This document shows positions 52,001-59,723 of a DNA stretch of 64,000 bases, piece by piece. Numbering within the stretch: position 1 is the first letter of the stretch; each line of letters opens with the position of its first letter. The notes beneath the pieces are model-generated. The model had not been told where the DNA came from, ran no database searches, and saw nothing but the letters and a program-made list of their open reading frames with translations. Position numbers and translations under genes: made by a program. This stretch comes from RGIG8775 sp045128735 (GTDB lineage: Bacteria; Bacillota; Clostridia; Oscillospirales; CAG-272): contig JBGVRT010000089.1 of the NCBI GenBank assembly GCA_045128735.1, positions 1-64,000 of the forward strand, read 5' to 3'.

Positions 52001-54774
52001 TAGTCTATCCACGCAAAGGTCTCGCCTGCGGGTATCTTAAGTACGCCGTCCTCAAGCGTTACACCCGAAGTTCTGTAGAACTGATCGCCAAGCTCGTCAA
52101 TACTCTTGTAATCAGAGAAATCTATCATTGCCGAATCAGCCCAAGGCTCTGCTACAGGCTCGACAAGCTCGCACTTGACGTTCTTTATGTCAAGAGTAAA
52201 CGCTTTTTTTGTTGCCTGGAAGAAACGTATTCTCTGGTCTATCGCACCAATTCTGTCTGTCAGAGCGGATGTAAATACGCCCGTAACGTTGGCAGCCTTC
52301 ATTACTGCCGATATGGGGAAGCCCTCCTGAACGAAATAGGCGATTTGTCCGTTAACCATATAGGTCACGGTGGGAACGTCGCCAGTTTCATCAAAGACAA
52401 GCTTGATGGTTTTCCAAGAATCCTCTTTAAGATTATAACGGTTACCGTTTTCATCGCAGAGGTAGTTCTTTATGCTATTCTTTGTGAAGTATACCTCACC
52501 CGACGGTTCTCCAACCAAAAAGCTCTTAAACTCGTTGGTTCCGCCCTCAGGCTGACGGCGCATACCCATAATAACTGCTGTGCCGCTTGTAAAGTTAAAG
52601 TTTTTGACGGTCATCTCGGCAGAATATACCTTGCCTGCCACGTTGGGCGTAAAGAGATCGAAATATACGTCGAGATTAGTATCATCAACGTCTATTGCAG
52701 CGTAATTTCCGTTGTCTGTCTTTTTAGTCATATTACTGCTGCTCAGTTGGTTGGCATTAAGAACACCCTGGTCTCCGCCGCCTGTCTTTTGATAAGCCTT
52801 TATGTAGGCATCGCTCGGGATGATTATATCGTAAAGGCTAACCTCGTTGACAACTCCGCTCGTTGCGCTTTCGTTTACCGCAAAGCTCTTTGGAATAACG
52901 CCTTCGTACCAGATAAGGTTATCTATGGAACCGTTAAGTGTGCTTGCGCTTGCATTATCAAAGAAGGCTATACAGTCTCCAATCGTGATTCTGCTGCCTT
53001 TTGTCAGCATAACGCTGCCGGTAGCGTTTTTATTGTTGCCCCATGCGCCTGCCACAAAGCTACCGTCAGCCCTCTTGTACTGAAGCTGATAAATTGTGCC
53101 GTCTGCACTGTTATAATAGATGTGTACATCGTCAGTAATCGTACTTCCCGATTTACGTGTAAAGCTGTATACCTTTTCAAAGCCCGTAAGGTCGGGAGCC
53201 TCGGTAAGAAGACTTCTCGTATAGTTATACTCATTTATAAACGTTGCAGCCGTTGTACTGCTGAATGAAAACTCTCTTCGCTGTCCTTCATATGCGCCGA
53301 CAAATTTGCCGTTTATCCAACAGGTAAGTCTGTATCTGAGATGATTTGACGGAGCACTGGCGGTAAAGTCATTTTTGCCCGCATTGCTATTGTCAACGTT
53401 TACGGAAACGGCAACGTGTGTCCATTTATCCGATGTCTTATCCTCGGCAATTACACCGGGGATTGTCTGACCCATAAAAGAAAGCTTTCCGTTATTATCC
53501 ACCTGCAATACGGCAGGTATAGTAATACCGTCATACAGCTTACACAGTATAGCCTCTCCCGAATCGGTCCGGCCTTTGAAGTCAAACTCGAAGGTGTAGT
53601 TGCCTTCCTGAACAAACTGATACATATCGTCAAGGTTAAAGCGGCTTTTGGCGGCAACGTTAAGAAACTTGTTAGTATTGGTACTGTTTGTGCCAACCTT
53701 TATACCTGCGGGCGTATTATAGGAATAAGACTCACCGCCATAGGTGCCGTCAACAAGGTTGCCTACAGAACCCTCAAAGCTGTTTTCATAAAAGACGGTT
53801 CTGCCCTCTGCCGCCTCAAGCTCACGGAAGCAGATGCTGTCCAAGCCGTATTTGAAGGGCGTTGCTTTTCCGCTTGAGAAGGTGTTACGCATGAACATAA
53901 CGCTAAGGTTATACTCATTTTTCTTCTCCTCACGGGAGACGGTCACCATATCGCTGTCATATACAGAATCGATAAAGGACGCGGTTCTGAGGTCATTATA
54001 TAACCATACGTAGTTACCATCGTCGTTCTTTTCGTATTTCTGTACAGCCTTTGCCTCAACTATGACAGTATTGTTGATATATACCGTATAGGTCTGCGAA
54101 GCATCATAGTAAAGCACCTTGAAGCTTGTAAAGCCCGCGCCCTTATCAAGTGTATAGATTTTTTGGCTGCCTGCATAGATATCAAACTTTGTCTCGTCGG
54201 GCACCTTAACTCCGTCAACCTCTTTCGTCGCCAAAGTACCCCACAGCAAAATACTGGGCTGATTGCTGACACGGCGGAAAGAAAGCATATTCAGCATATC
54301 TCCGTCGATAATTGCGGAGGTATTTGTAACGCCGTCCCACTTGAAATCGAAATCCACCTGATAGCTGTTTCCTATGGTCTCGGATTTTCCTTCTTTGTTA
54401 TAGAGGCTGATATGCATTCCGAACCAAGACTGGTTTGATTGGGATGGAACGCTTACCTCAAGATAGTTTTTCATAGTATCTGTGCGCTTTTCTATAATAC
54501 CAAAGCTTCCGTTATTGTCGGAAAGCACACCCGACAAAGCGTACCCGAAAGGATTAGCCGTTGCGGGAGCACTACTGAAAACTTTTGCCATTTTTGTCCC
54601 CTTGGAAATGGTGTCGAAGTCGAGGTTGAGAATATAATCGTATTCGTCAGCCACGTCAACGTCGTCATTTTTTCTTACAGGGAGATCCTGTGCTCCCACG
54701 GGGATCACAGCCGAAGCCAACATCAAAGCGCAAAGCAACAACGCAAGACTTCTTTTGAAATTGATTTTCTTCAT
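49006..54774 (-). CDS. Giant secreted LamG-rich surface protein
   Basis: 1922 residues from the ATG at 54774 (AAGGAG upstream). A signal peptide (1-30) precedes about five LamG/concanavalin-type jelly rolls (roughly 45-315, 325-630, 650-860, 875-1060, 1065-1300), recognisable by NLDFDT, FYENSFEG and DGTFVGVA-like strands. Around 1305-1425 is a module starting FVGVQVSTSERDIRLVAG, common in clostridial surface proteins. At 1445-1560 is a jelly roll like the N-terminal domain of CE2/SGNH esterases (LDITNSFGEVATNSKFDVYVNG). The last 360 residues match no family I know and may be the functional head. No dockerin, sortase or SLH anchor is visible, so attachment is unclear. Confidence 0.82.
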   Translation of the reverse strand: MKKINFKRSLALLLCALMLASAVIPVGAQDLPVRKNDDVDVADEYDYILNLDFDTISKGTKMAKVFSSAPATANPFGYALSGVLSDNNGSFGIIEKRTDTMKNYLEVSVPSQSNQSWFGMHISLYNKEGKSETIGNSYQVDFDFKWDGVTNTSAIIDGDMLNMLSFRRVSNQPSILLWGTLATKEVDGVKVPDETKFDIYAGSQKIYTLDKGAGFTSFKVLYYDASQTYTVYINNTVIVEAKAVQKYEKNDDGNYVWLYNDLRTASFIDSVYDSDMVTVSREEKKNEYNLSVMFMRNTFSSGKATPFKYGLDSICFRELEAAEGRTVFYENSFEGSVGNLVDGTYGGESYSYNTPAGIKVGTNSTNTNKFLNVAAKSRFNLDDMYQFVQEGNYTFEFDFKGRTDSGEAILCKLYDGITIPAVLQVDNNGKLSFMGQTIPGVIAEDKTSDKWTHVAVSVNVDNSNAGKNDFTASAPSNHLRYRLTCWINGKFVGAYEGQRREFSFSSTTAATFINEYNYTRSLLTEAPDLTGFEKVYSFTRKSGSTITDDVHIYYNSADGTIYQLQYKRADGSFVAGAWGNNKNATGSVMLTKGSRITIGDCIAFFDNASASTLNGSIDNLIWYEGVIPKSFAVNESATSGVVNEVSLYDIIIPSDAYIKAYQKTGGGDQGVLNANQLSSSNMTKKTDNGNYAAIDVDDTNLDVYFDLFTPNVAGKVYSAEMTVKNFNFTSGTAVIMGMRRQPEGGTNEFKSFLVGEPSGEVYFTKNSIKNYLCDENGNRYNLKEDSWKTIKLVFDETGDVPTVTYMVNGQIAYFVQEGFPISAVMKAANVTGVFTSALTDRIGAIDQRIRFFQATKKAFTLDIKNVKCELVEPVAEPWADSAMIDFSDYKSIDELGDQFYRTSGVTLEDGVLKIPAGETFAWIDYNGVLAKSMATNTTSIDGFNVEARIRTSPANTWLMGVAVNKLKANFVYLKEGNFVVSGGLKTPQPVCTLESDGFSDVSATFSSATTASLFVDGTFVGVASYSTTLPANTDIENLAIVFPSNTEIAELYIHADLKRELADRSGRIFKMDPNVFTAKDSGKYGGSGIMDPGPFNTLSTTHSTYASIKTDKDPVSGEEYKYYRFDLQTAGSQKFSDIYLTDYFEDSAVVMEYNLRFIPHKDATASSPSVELAFLRRVDGAGSTSNLGENLLYVTGLGQIKLLNKHVLCDEAGTPITVSQTEWKNLAIIYDSNAGHISCRYDGTIPYYKNDSGEIVLADKVQLSRPELYRMDSYETRLRTVSFPQNFIGTLELKDVELYYVDESEKAEFVGVQVSTSERDIRLVAGLDMLYYGGTGFDIEVYDTEGNLISNETRTVSTDTVYSSITEVVNNVERVVYPRDYGYRYFFTANITKVTSENAVKLVVTPFTTVNGVKTYSSEVTLDVDFSDDNMTKWICDTEHKTVRPMGDHLSGNFTTTEYIDYTNDGALEFNGLNAEFAFAANCEGEVSLDITNSFGEVATNSKFDVYVNGVRTKENVTLEFGHHTLVLAERLAKGTYSFKIVKKSGGDFVRINTMNICGELTTPPALAREGAVDVIVYAPTVGNKYGNVEAYVQASESSGDYYIKYSFTYENKGVNDYDYYNGKSNSQNNKDLYRIVGASLVKKNSDGSFGGSIFDVLATGEISLAASESWKGTHAKDFVGGFHGDENMVFVDFFADGVRIDTTQAGKYEGITHFEMIESTIINRCDTEENDVMLHNQKYLVNTLGIKLEQQVEFLAEDYQPRVDDTYLQMATVYRINTALKSASTVNDDANLIGAYARLLDANGGENLYVDVTADDYDYDPSLTKTVNVNLGQSTTNRYVEYLGNPKGNYSGLYGLVGFVIDDASVKAGNSNLAIRLQQGDNKWYASFVTPSGKSIVPKGEIWNISNSYFFDYNPALYGAN

Positions 54775-54793
54775 ACTCTTTCTCCTTAAAACT

Positions 54794-54819
54794 TTCTCCA
54801 AAAGTACACTTTTATGGAA
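54794..54819. promoter_or_regulatory. 26-bp palindromic box, copy 1
   Basis: Core AAAAGTACACTTTT with arms TTCTCC and ATGGAA. It ends 20 bp upstream of the ATG of the giant protein and abuts its ribosome site (CTCCTT at 54783-54788 on the plus strand). As RNA it would fold into a hairpin immediately before the Shine-Dalgarno. Confidence 0.65.
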
Positions 54820-54835
54820 ACGTATAATTTGGAGA

Positions 54836-54861
54836 TTCTGTAAAAGTACACCTTTATAGAA
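54836..54861. promoter_or_regulatory. 26-bp palindromic box, copy 2
   Basis: Core AAAAGTACACCTTT with arms TTCTGT and ATAGAA, 42 bp (four helical turns) from copy 1 centre to centre. The flanks GA/TC extend the symmetry. Confidence 0.65.
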
Positions 54862-54875
54862 TCTCTTTTTTAGTC

Positions 54876-54908
54876 AAAAATTGTCCTAAAACCGGAATTT
54901 TAGGACAA
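54876..54908 (-). terminator. Leader terminator (attenuator candidate)
   Basis: TTGTCCTAAAA (54881-54891) pairs perfectly with TTTTAGGACAA (54898-54908) around a 6-nt loop. On the minus strand a run of five T follows (54880-54876). It lies about 65 bp downstream of the predicted start of transcription and 100 bp before the coding start, between palindromic boxes 2 and 3. Confidence 0.7.
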
Positions 54909-54937
54909 AACTAAAGCAAAAAATAAGTAAGTCAGAT

Positions 54938-54963
54938 TTCTCTAAAAGTGTACTTTTATGGAA
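54938..54963. promoter_or_regulatory. 26-bp palindromic box, copy 3
   Basis: Core AAAAGTGTACTTTT, arms TTCTCT and ATGGAA, 102 bp from copy 2 and just downstream of the predicted transcription start. Together with copies 1 and 2 it defines a consensus AAAAGTRYACYTTT with symmetric arms. Confidence 0.65.
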
Positions 54964-54981
54964 TTTGAATTTACAACATAT

Positions 54982-55010
54982 ATTATACAACATCAACAAT
55001 ATTTTGTCAA
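54982..55010 (-). promoter_or_regulatory. Perfect consensus promoter of the 1922-residue protein gene
   Basis: TTGACA (55005-55010), 17-bp spacer, TATAAT (54982-54987) on the minus strand. The leader is about 200 nt and contains three palindromic boxes and a terminator hairpin. Confidence 0.88.
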
Positions 55011-55078
55011 TAGAATTTCTCAAAACAAGTAAAATCAGCAAAAAATGAGCTTGGTTGAGTTGTTGTTGCAAAAATATG

Positions 55079-55235
55079 GTCACCTCTAAAACTCACGCGA
55101 GGCGAGCAGCGAGGGATTTTTTCGTCAGTCTAAACAAAAATTCGCGTGCATAGTTTACCCTATGCGAAGAATTTTGGTGACGAATGACGGAAAAAGCATA
55201 GCCGATTCGTCCGATGTTGAGTTTTTAGATGTGAC
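55079..55235. repeat. 157-bp palindromic MITE-like element
   Basis: Terminal inverted repeats GTCACCTCTAAAACTCA (55079-55095) and TGAGTTTTTAGATGTGAC (55218-55235) match at all but two positions. The inside is itself nearly palindromic, ending in a hairpin GCATAG (55148-55153) / CTATGC (55160-55165). It is too short and lacks an ORF. A small non-autonomous mobile element or extragenic repeat is likely. Confidence 0.5.
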
Positions 55236-55246
55236 TATATATTACA

Positions 55247-55265
55247 CAGACAAATTGGTGTTTGG
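55247..55265 (+). repeat. CCGATAAATTGG intergenic repeat, copy D
   Basis: CAGACAAATTGGTGTTTGG matches the ends of the 26.6-26.9 kb element and the core at 13851. It sits 11 bp beyond the 157-bp palindromic element. Confidence 0.5.
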
Positions 55266-55353
55266 TCGCGGAGGACCGCTTCGCTAATTTATCTTTGTCA
55301 CGCATTTTCTTACATACCCAAATGGCTGACCCACAATAATGTGCCCTTGTTTA

Positions 55354-55490
55354 TTACTTTTGGGGAACGAGGACAATATCGTCAAGGAACACGTAGCTGA
55401 GTCGTTTTTCACCGCAAATAAATTTTTATATTGTACAGCATTGCAGCTCCAAAGTCCAGTGACTTTGTAATATTTACTGCCTTCCAACAC
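55354..55490 (-). pseudogene. Possible decayed 3' end of a secreted LamG/CBM-type gene
   Basis: One minus-strand frame ends YVFLDDIVLVPQK followed by a stop; such DDIxLVP endings close many carbohydrate-binding or LamG-type domains. It is blocked upstream by a stop, while the neighbouring frame reads YYKVTGLWSCNAVQYKN, so a frameshift near 55430 is suspected. The neighbouring intact surface-protein gene would be a likely source by duplication. Weak evidence. Confidence 0.3.
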
Positions 55491-55531
55491 ATATATTTTT
55501 ACAGTTCAGTTGATTAAAAGGAGTTGTGCGG

Positions 55532-58174
55532 ATGACAGACACACCAAAAAAATCCAAAACAAAATACGGTCTGAATGATGCCGAAGTTGAATTATCACGT
55601 GCAGAGCACGGCGGTAACCAAATGACCTCAACAAAGCGAAAAGGCTTTTGGGCGCATTTCATATCAAATCTCAACGACCCTATAATAAAAGTTCTTATAG
55701 GCGCACTTTTTATCAATATAATTTTTATTTTTAAGACTTCGGATTGGGTTGAGACAGCAGGAATTGCCATATCGGTGTTTCTTGCAACCTTTATTTCCAC
55801 CCTTTCTGAATTCGGAAGTGAGAACGCTTTTGCAAGACTTAACGAGCAAAACGAAAACTACATTTGCCGAGTGAGGCGCAACGGAAAAATCTGCGAAATA
55901 TGCGTCTCTGACATAGTTTGCGGCGATATCGTCCTGCTTTCGGCAGGCGACAGCATTCCTGCCGACGGATTTTTGGTTGAGGGCGAGCTTACTGTTGACC
56001 AAAGTGCAATGACGGGAGAAAGCGCCGAGGTTGAAAAGAAGCCAAAGCGCGGGGAACAGCTTTCACCATCGTCGCGCTCGGCTCTTTTGCGTGGGTGCTC
56101 GGTGCTTTCGGGAGACGGAGTGCTTGAGGTTGCCGCCGTAGGTGACAAAACCTTTATAGGCGAAATATCGCGTGAGCTACAGCAAGACACCCGCGAAAGC
56201 CCAATGAAACTGAGGCTTTCCAAGCTAGCAAAGCAAATAACATACCTCGGCTATACTGCTGCACTTCTCATCGCCGCAGTATATATTTTCAACGCCGTAG
56301 TGCTCGACAGCGGCCTGAACGCCGCAGTTATGCTTATGAAGCTGAAGGACTTTCGCTACGTCATCAAAACTCTTCTCGACGCCTTTATGCTTGCTCTTAC
56401 CGTAGTTATCGTCACTGTGCCTGAAGGACTTCCACTCATGGTCTCGGTTGTTTTATCGTCCAACATAAAAAAGATGATTCGCGATATGGTTTTGGTCAAA
56501 AAACCGGTGGGGATTGAGGCGGCAGGAAGTATGAATATTCTTTTTACCGACAAGACGGGAACGCTGACGGAAGGAAATCTCAGCGTTTCATCTTTATTTA
56601 CCGACAGAAGCGAGTTTACAAGTCTTTCGGAATTTAAGTGCAATTTGCCTCACGCATACGAGTTGTACCGATTAAACGCGCTTTACAACACCTCGTCAGA
56701 GCTTGAAAACGGCAAGGCGGTAGGCGGGAACTCCACCGAAAAGGCGCTCCTTAATTCCCTGCTTCCATCCGAGCAAAAAAAGGAATTCCGACTTTTTTCA
56801 CGCACGCCATTTGACAGCACAAATAAAATCTCCCACGCTGAGATTGGAGCAAAAGGAAGTATAAAGCTTTTTAAGGGTGCGCCCGAAAAGCTACTTCAGC
56901 GCATTGACAACTCCTTTGACTCAAAAGGAAATATTATTCCTTTTGACAGAAGCTCATTTCACGCGCGGTTGAATTCACACACGCGCCACGGAGAAAGAGT
57001 TTTGCTTTGCGCTGTCGAAAACGCTGAATATGGAGAAAGTTGCTCATTAGCACTTGTATGCGGAATAGTTCTCTCCGACAAGCTAAGAAACGAAGCGAAA
57101 GCATCAGTTCATCTGTTAAAACAAGCAGGCATACAGGTTACAATGATCACGGGAGACAGCAAAGAAACAGCTTCAGCCATTGCACAAAAATGTGGAATAT
57201 TAGGAAAAAGGTGCGATATTTGTCTAACAAGCGACGAGCTTGCAAAGCTATCCGACCACGAGCTTTCCGATATTCTTCCGCGTCTTGCAGTAGTTGCAAG
57301 AGCATTGCCGCAGGACAAAAGCCGTCTTGTAAGAATAGCTCAAGCAAAAGGGCTTGTCTGCGGAATGACGGGTGACGGAATAAACGACGCTCCCGCACTA
57401 AAGCGCGCCGACATAGGTTTTTCGATGGGCAACGGCTCACAGGTTGCCAAAGAAGCAGGCGACATTGTAATTCTCGACAACAATCTATCTTCAATCGTCA
57501 AAGCGGTACTGTACGGGCGCACCATATTCAAAAGCATTCGCAAATTTATAGTTCTTCAGCTCACCATAAACCTTTGTGCGGTAGGCGTAACTATGATTGG
57601 TCCTTTTATAGGAATTGATTCGCCTGTGACTGTAGTACAGATGCTTTGGCTGAATATAATAATGGACACTCTCGGTGGGCTTGCGTTTGCAGGTGAGCCT
57701 CCGCTTGACTCCTATATGAAAGAGCCGCCCAAACGCCGCGACGAGCCTATTCTCAACGCATATATGGTCAATCAGATACTTTTCCTCGGACTTTACACGC
57801 TTGTTTTATCACTTTTGTTTCTCAAGCACCCGTATTTCACCTCAAACTTCCGAGCAAGCACCGACGGAATATACTTACTGACAGCATTTTTTGCTTTCTT
57901 TATTTTTGCGGCGGTATTCAACTGCTTCAATGCGCGGAGTGACCGAATAAATTTCCTTGTGGGAATTACCAAAAACCGTCCGTTTACCTTTATTATGCTA
58001 ATGATTTCTGTAATACAGATAGTTTTTGTCTATCTCGGAGGTAGTATCCTTCGCACAGTTCCGTTACACGCCGATGAGCTAAAGACCGCGTTATTCGCCG
58101 CGCTCGCTGTATTCCCCGCAGAATTTATAAGAAAGCTATTATGGAAGCATATAATAAAAAAACCGAGATACTAA
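55532..58174 (+). CDS. P-type Ca2+-transporting ATPase
   Basis: 880 residues from the ATG at 55532, eight bases after AAGGAG; a GTG two codons earlier is too close to the ribosome site. Actuator motif TGES (near 160), PEGLP in transmembrane helix 4 (near 296), phosphorylation site DKTGTLTE (near 338) and hinge GDGINDAPALKRADIG (near 614). About ten membrane helices. The plasma-membrane-type calcium pump family is the best match, expelling Ca2+; other cations cannot be excluded. It is monocistronic. Confidence 0.9.
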   Translation: MTDTPKKSKTKYGLNDAEVELSRAEHGGNQMTSTKRKGFWAHFISNLNDPIIKVLIGALFINIIFIFKTSDWVETAGIAISVFLATFISTLSEFGSENAFARLNEQNENYICRVRRNGKICEICVSDIVCGDIVLLSAGDSIPADGFLVEGELTVDQSAMTGESAEVEKKPKRGEQLSPSSRSALLRGCSVLSGDGVLEVAAVGDKTFIGEISRELQQDTRESPMKLRLSKLAKQITYLGYTAALLIAAVYIFNAVVLDSGLNAAVMLMKLKDFRYVIKTLLDAFMLALTVVIVTVPEGLPLMVSVVLSSNIKKMIRDMVLVKKPVGIEAAGSMNILFTDKTGTLTEGNLSVSSLFTDRSEFTSLSEFKCNLPHAYELYRLNALYNTSSELENGKAVGGNSTEKALLNSLLPSEQKKEFRLFSRTPFDSTNKISHAEIGAKGSIKLFKGAPEKLLQRIDNSFDSKGNIIPFDRSSFHARLNSHTRHGERVLLCAVENAEYGESCSLALVCGIVLSDKLRNEAKASVHLLKQAGIQVTMITGDSKETASAIAQKCGILGKRCDICLTSDELAKLSDHELSDILPRLAVVARALPQDKSRLVRIAQAKGLVCGMTGDGINDAPALKRADIGFSMGNGSQVAKEAGDIVILDNNLSSIVKAVLYGRTIFKSIRKFIVLQLTINLCAVGVTMIGPFIGIDSPVTVVQMLWLNIIMDTLGGLAFAGEPPLDSYMKEPPKRRDEPILNAYMVNQILFLGLYTLVLSLLFLKHPYFTSNFRASTDGIYLLTAFFAFFIFAAVFNCFNARSDRINFLVGITKNRPFTFIMLMISVIQIVFVYLGGSILRTVPLHADELKTALFAALAVFPAEFIRKLLWKHIIKKPRY

Positions 58175-58176
58175 AA

Positions 58177-58202
58177 AAGCAGGTCGCAATAGCGACCTGC
58201 TT
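58177..58202. terminator. Bidirectional terminator
   Basis: AAGCAGGTCGC (58177-58187) and GCGACCTGCTT (58192-58202), a perfect 11-bp stem with tetraloop AATA, an A-run on the left and ATTTTTG on the right. It ends both the calcium ATPase gene and the ribosomal operon. Confidence 0.9.
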
Positions 58203-58215
58203 AATTTTTGTCTGA

Positions 58216-58578
58216 TTACTCAGCCTTTGCGTCCTCATCAACGAGCTTGATGATCGCCATTTCAGCGGCATCTCCTCTACGGGGACCCATCTTGAAGATC
58301 TGAGTGTAACCACCGTTGCGGTTCTCGTACTTGGGAGCGATCTCGCTAAAGAGCTTTGCTACTACCGACTCCTTGGTGATGTACGCAAGTGCGCTACGAC
58401 GGCTTGCAAGAGTGTTCTTCTTGCCAAGTGTTATCATCTTTTCAGCTACCGAACGAACTTCCTTTGCTCTTGTGAGAGTGGTCTCAACCTTACCATTCTC
58501 AAGCAAGAGAGTTACAAGTCCGCGGAGCATTGCTTTTCTATGAGCAGTTGTTCTGCCAAGTTTTCTGGTTCCGGGCAT
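58216..58578 (-). CDS. rplQ: 50S ribosomal protein L17
   Basis: 120 residues. PGTRKLGRTTAHRKAMLRGLVTLLLENGKVETTLTRAKEVRSVAEKMITLGKK is the standard L17 N-terminal block, and RRGDAAEMAIIKLVD ends the conserved part. It is the last gene of the secY-to-rplQ operon. Confidence 0.98.
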   Translation of the reverse strand: MPGTRKLGRTTAHRKAMLRGLVTLLLENGKVETTLTRAKEVRSVAEKMITLGKKNTLASRRSALAYITKESVVAKLFSEIAPKYENRNGGYTQIFKMGPRRGDAAEMAIIKLVDEDAKAE

Positions 58579-58632
58579 TGTGATTTCCCTCCTTCTGCTA
58601 TCTTTTATCTACTCGTTTGTGCACCGAGAGGA

Positions 58633-59607
58633 TCAATCCTCTTCGGACTTAAGAGCAAGTCCGAGCGAGTGCAGCTTCTGTATTACTTCTTCAAGCGACT
58701 TCTTTCCGAGGTTTCTTACCTTGATCATATCTTCCTCGGTACGGTTGGTCAAATCTTCTACTGTGTCAATGCCTGCGCGCTTCAAGCAGTTGAAGCTACG
58801 TACAGACATGTCAAGTTCCTCAATGGTCATCTCAAGGACCTTTTCTTTCTTAACGGCCTCGCGCTCAACCATGATTTCCGCATTTCTTGCTTCGTCGGAC
58901 AAGTCCACGAACAAGTTGAGATGCTCGTTGAGAATCTTGGCTCCGAGCGAAATCGCTTCCTTTGCCGAGATAGTTCCGTTTGTAAGAACCTCAAGGGTAA
59001 GCTTGTCATAGTCTGTGATGTTTCCTACACGGGTGTTCTCAACCGAATAGTTTACGTTGTAAACGGGAGTGTAGATAGAGTCAGTGTAAATCGTTCCGAT
59101 AGGAGCCGAAGTTGTCTGGCCTGCCATCATTGTATGATTCTGCTTATTGCGTTCCTGGGATACGTATCCGCGGCCGTGCTCAAATGTAAGCTCCATATAG
59201 AATCTTTCATTTGCGCCGACTGTTGCTATATGATGATCGGGATTAAGGATCTCTATGTCGGAGTCCTGCTTGATGTCACCTGCGGTAACTATCTGCTCAC
59301 CCGTTACATCAATTACAACCGTCTTGGGTGTATTGCAATGAAGCTTTGCCGTAATACCCTTTACGTTAAGGACGATCTCTGTTACGTCTTCCTTTACGCC
59401 GGGAATTGTGGAAAACTCGTGCAACACTCCGTCAATCTTGATACTTGTTACAGCTACTCCGGGGAGCGAGCTGAGAAGTATTCTGCGAAGAGAGTTTCCA
59501 AGGGTTATTCCGTAGCCTCTCTCAAGGGGATCTACGATGAACTTACCGCTTGTGCCGTCCTCGCTGAGGTTAACGGTCGTTATATTGGGCTTTTCTATCT
59601 CTATCAT
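58633..59607 (-). CDS. rpoA: RNA polymerase alpha subunit
   Basis: 324 residues. FIVDPLERGYGITLGNSLRRILLSSLPGVAVTSIKIDGVLHEFS is the dimerisation domain; the C-terminal domain (about 245-310) holds ELDMSVRSFNCLKRAGIDTVEDL and NLGKKSLEEVIQKL, the UP-element contact. The ATG follows AGGAGG. Located between rpsD and rplQ as in most bacteria. Confidence 0.98.
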   Translation of the reverse strand: MIEIEKPNITTVNLSEDGTSGKFIVDPLERGYGITLGNSLRRILLSSLPGVAVTSIKIDGVLHEFSTIPGVKEDVTEIVLNVKGITAKLHCNTPKTVVIDVTGEQIVTAGDIKQDSDIEILNPDHHIATVGANERFYMELTFEHGRGYVSQERNKQNHTMMAGQTTSAPIGTIYTDSIYTPVYNVNYSVENTRVGNITDYDKLTLEVLTNGTISAKEAISLGAKILNEHLNLFVDLSDEARNAEIMVEREAVKKEKVLEMTIEELDMSVRSFNCLKRAGIDTVEDLTNRTEEDMIKVRNLGKKSLEEVIQKLHSLGLALKSEED

Positions 59608-59723
59608 TCCAAATAATCCTCCTAAAATTTAATGGGGTTAAAAACCTTGGGATTTGGGTTTGCACCTATACTGCAGCACATTGCCGAACTAAGCAACGCC
59701 GAAATGCGCCTGCAATATCGGCA

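Noticed and set aside
54794..54963. Invertible promoter switch built from the palindromic boxes
   Set aside because: The promoter lies outside the boxes, so inversion between them would not reverse it, and no recombinase gene is nearby.
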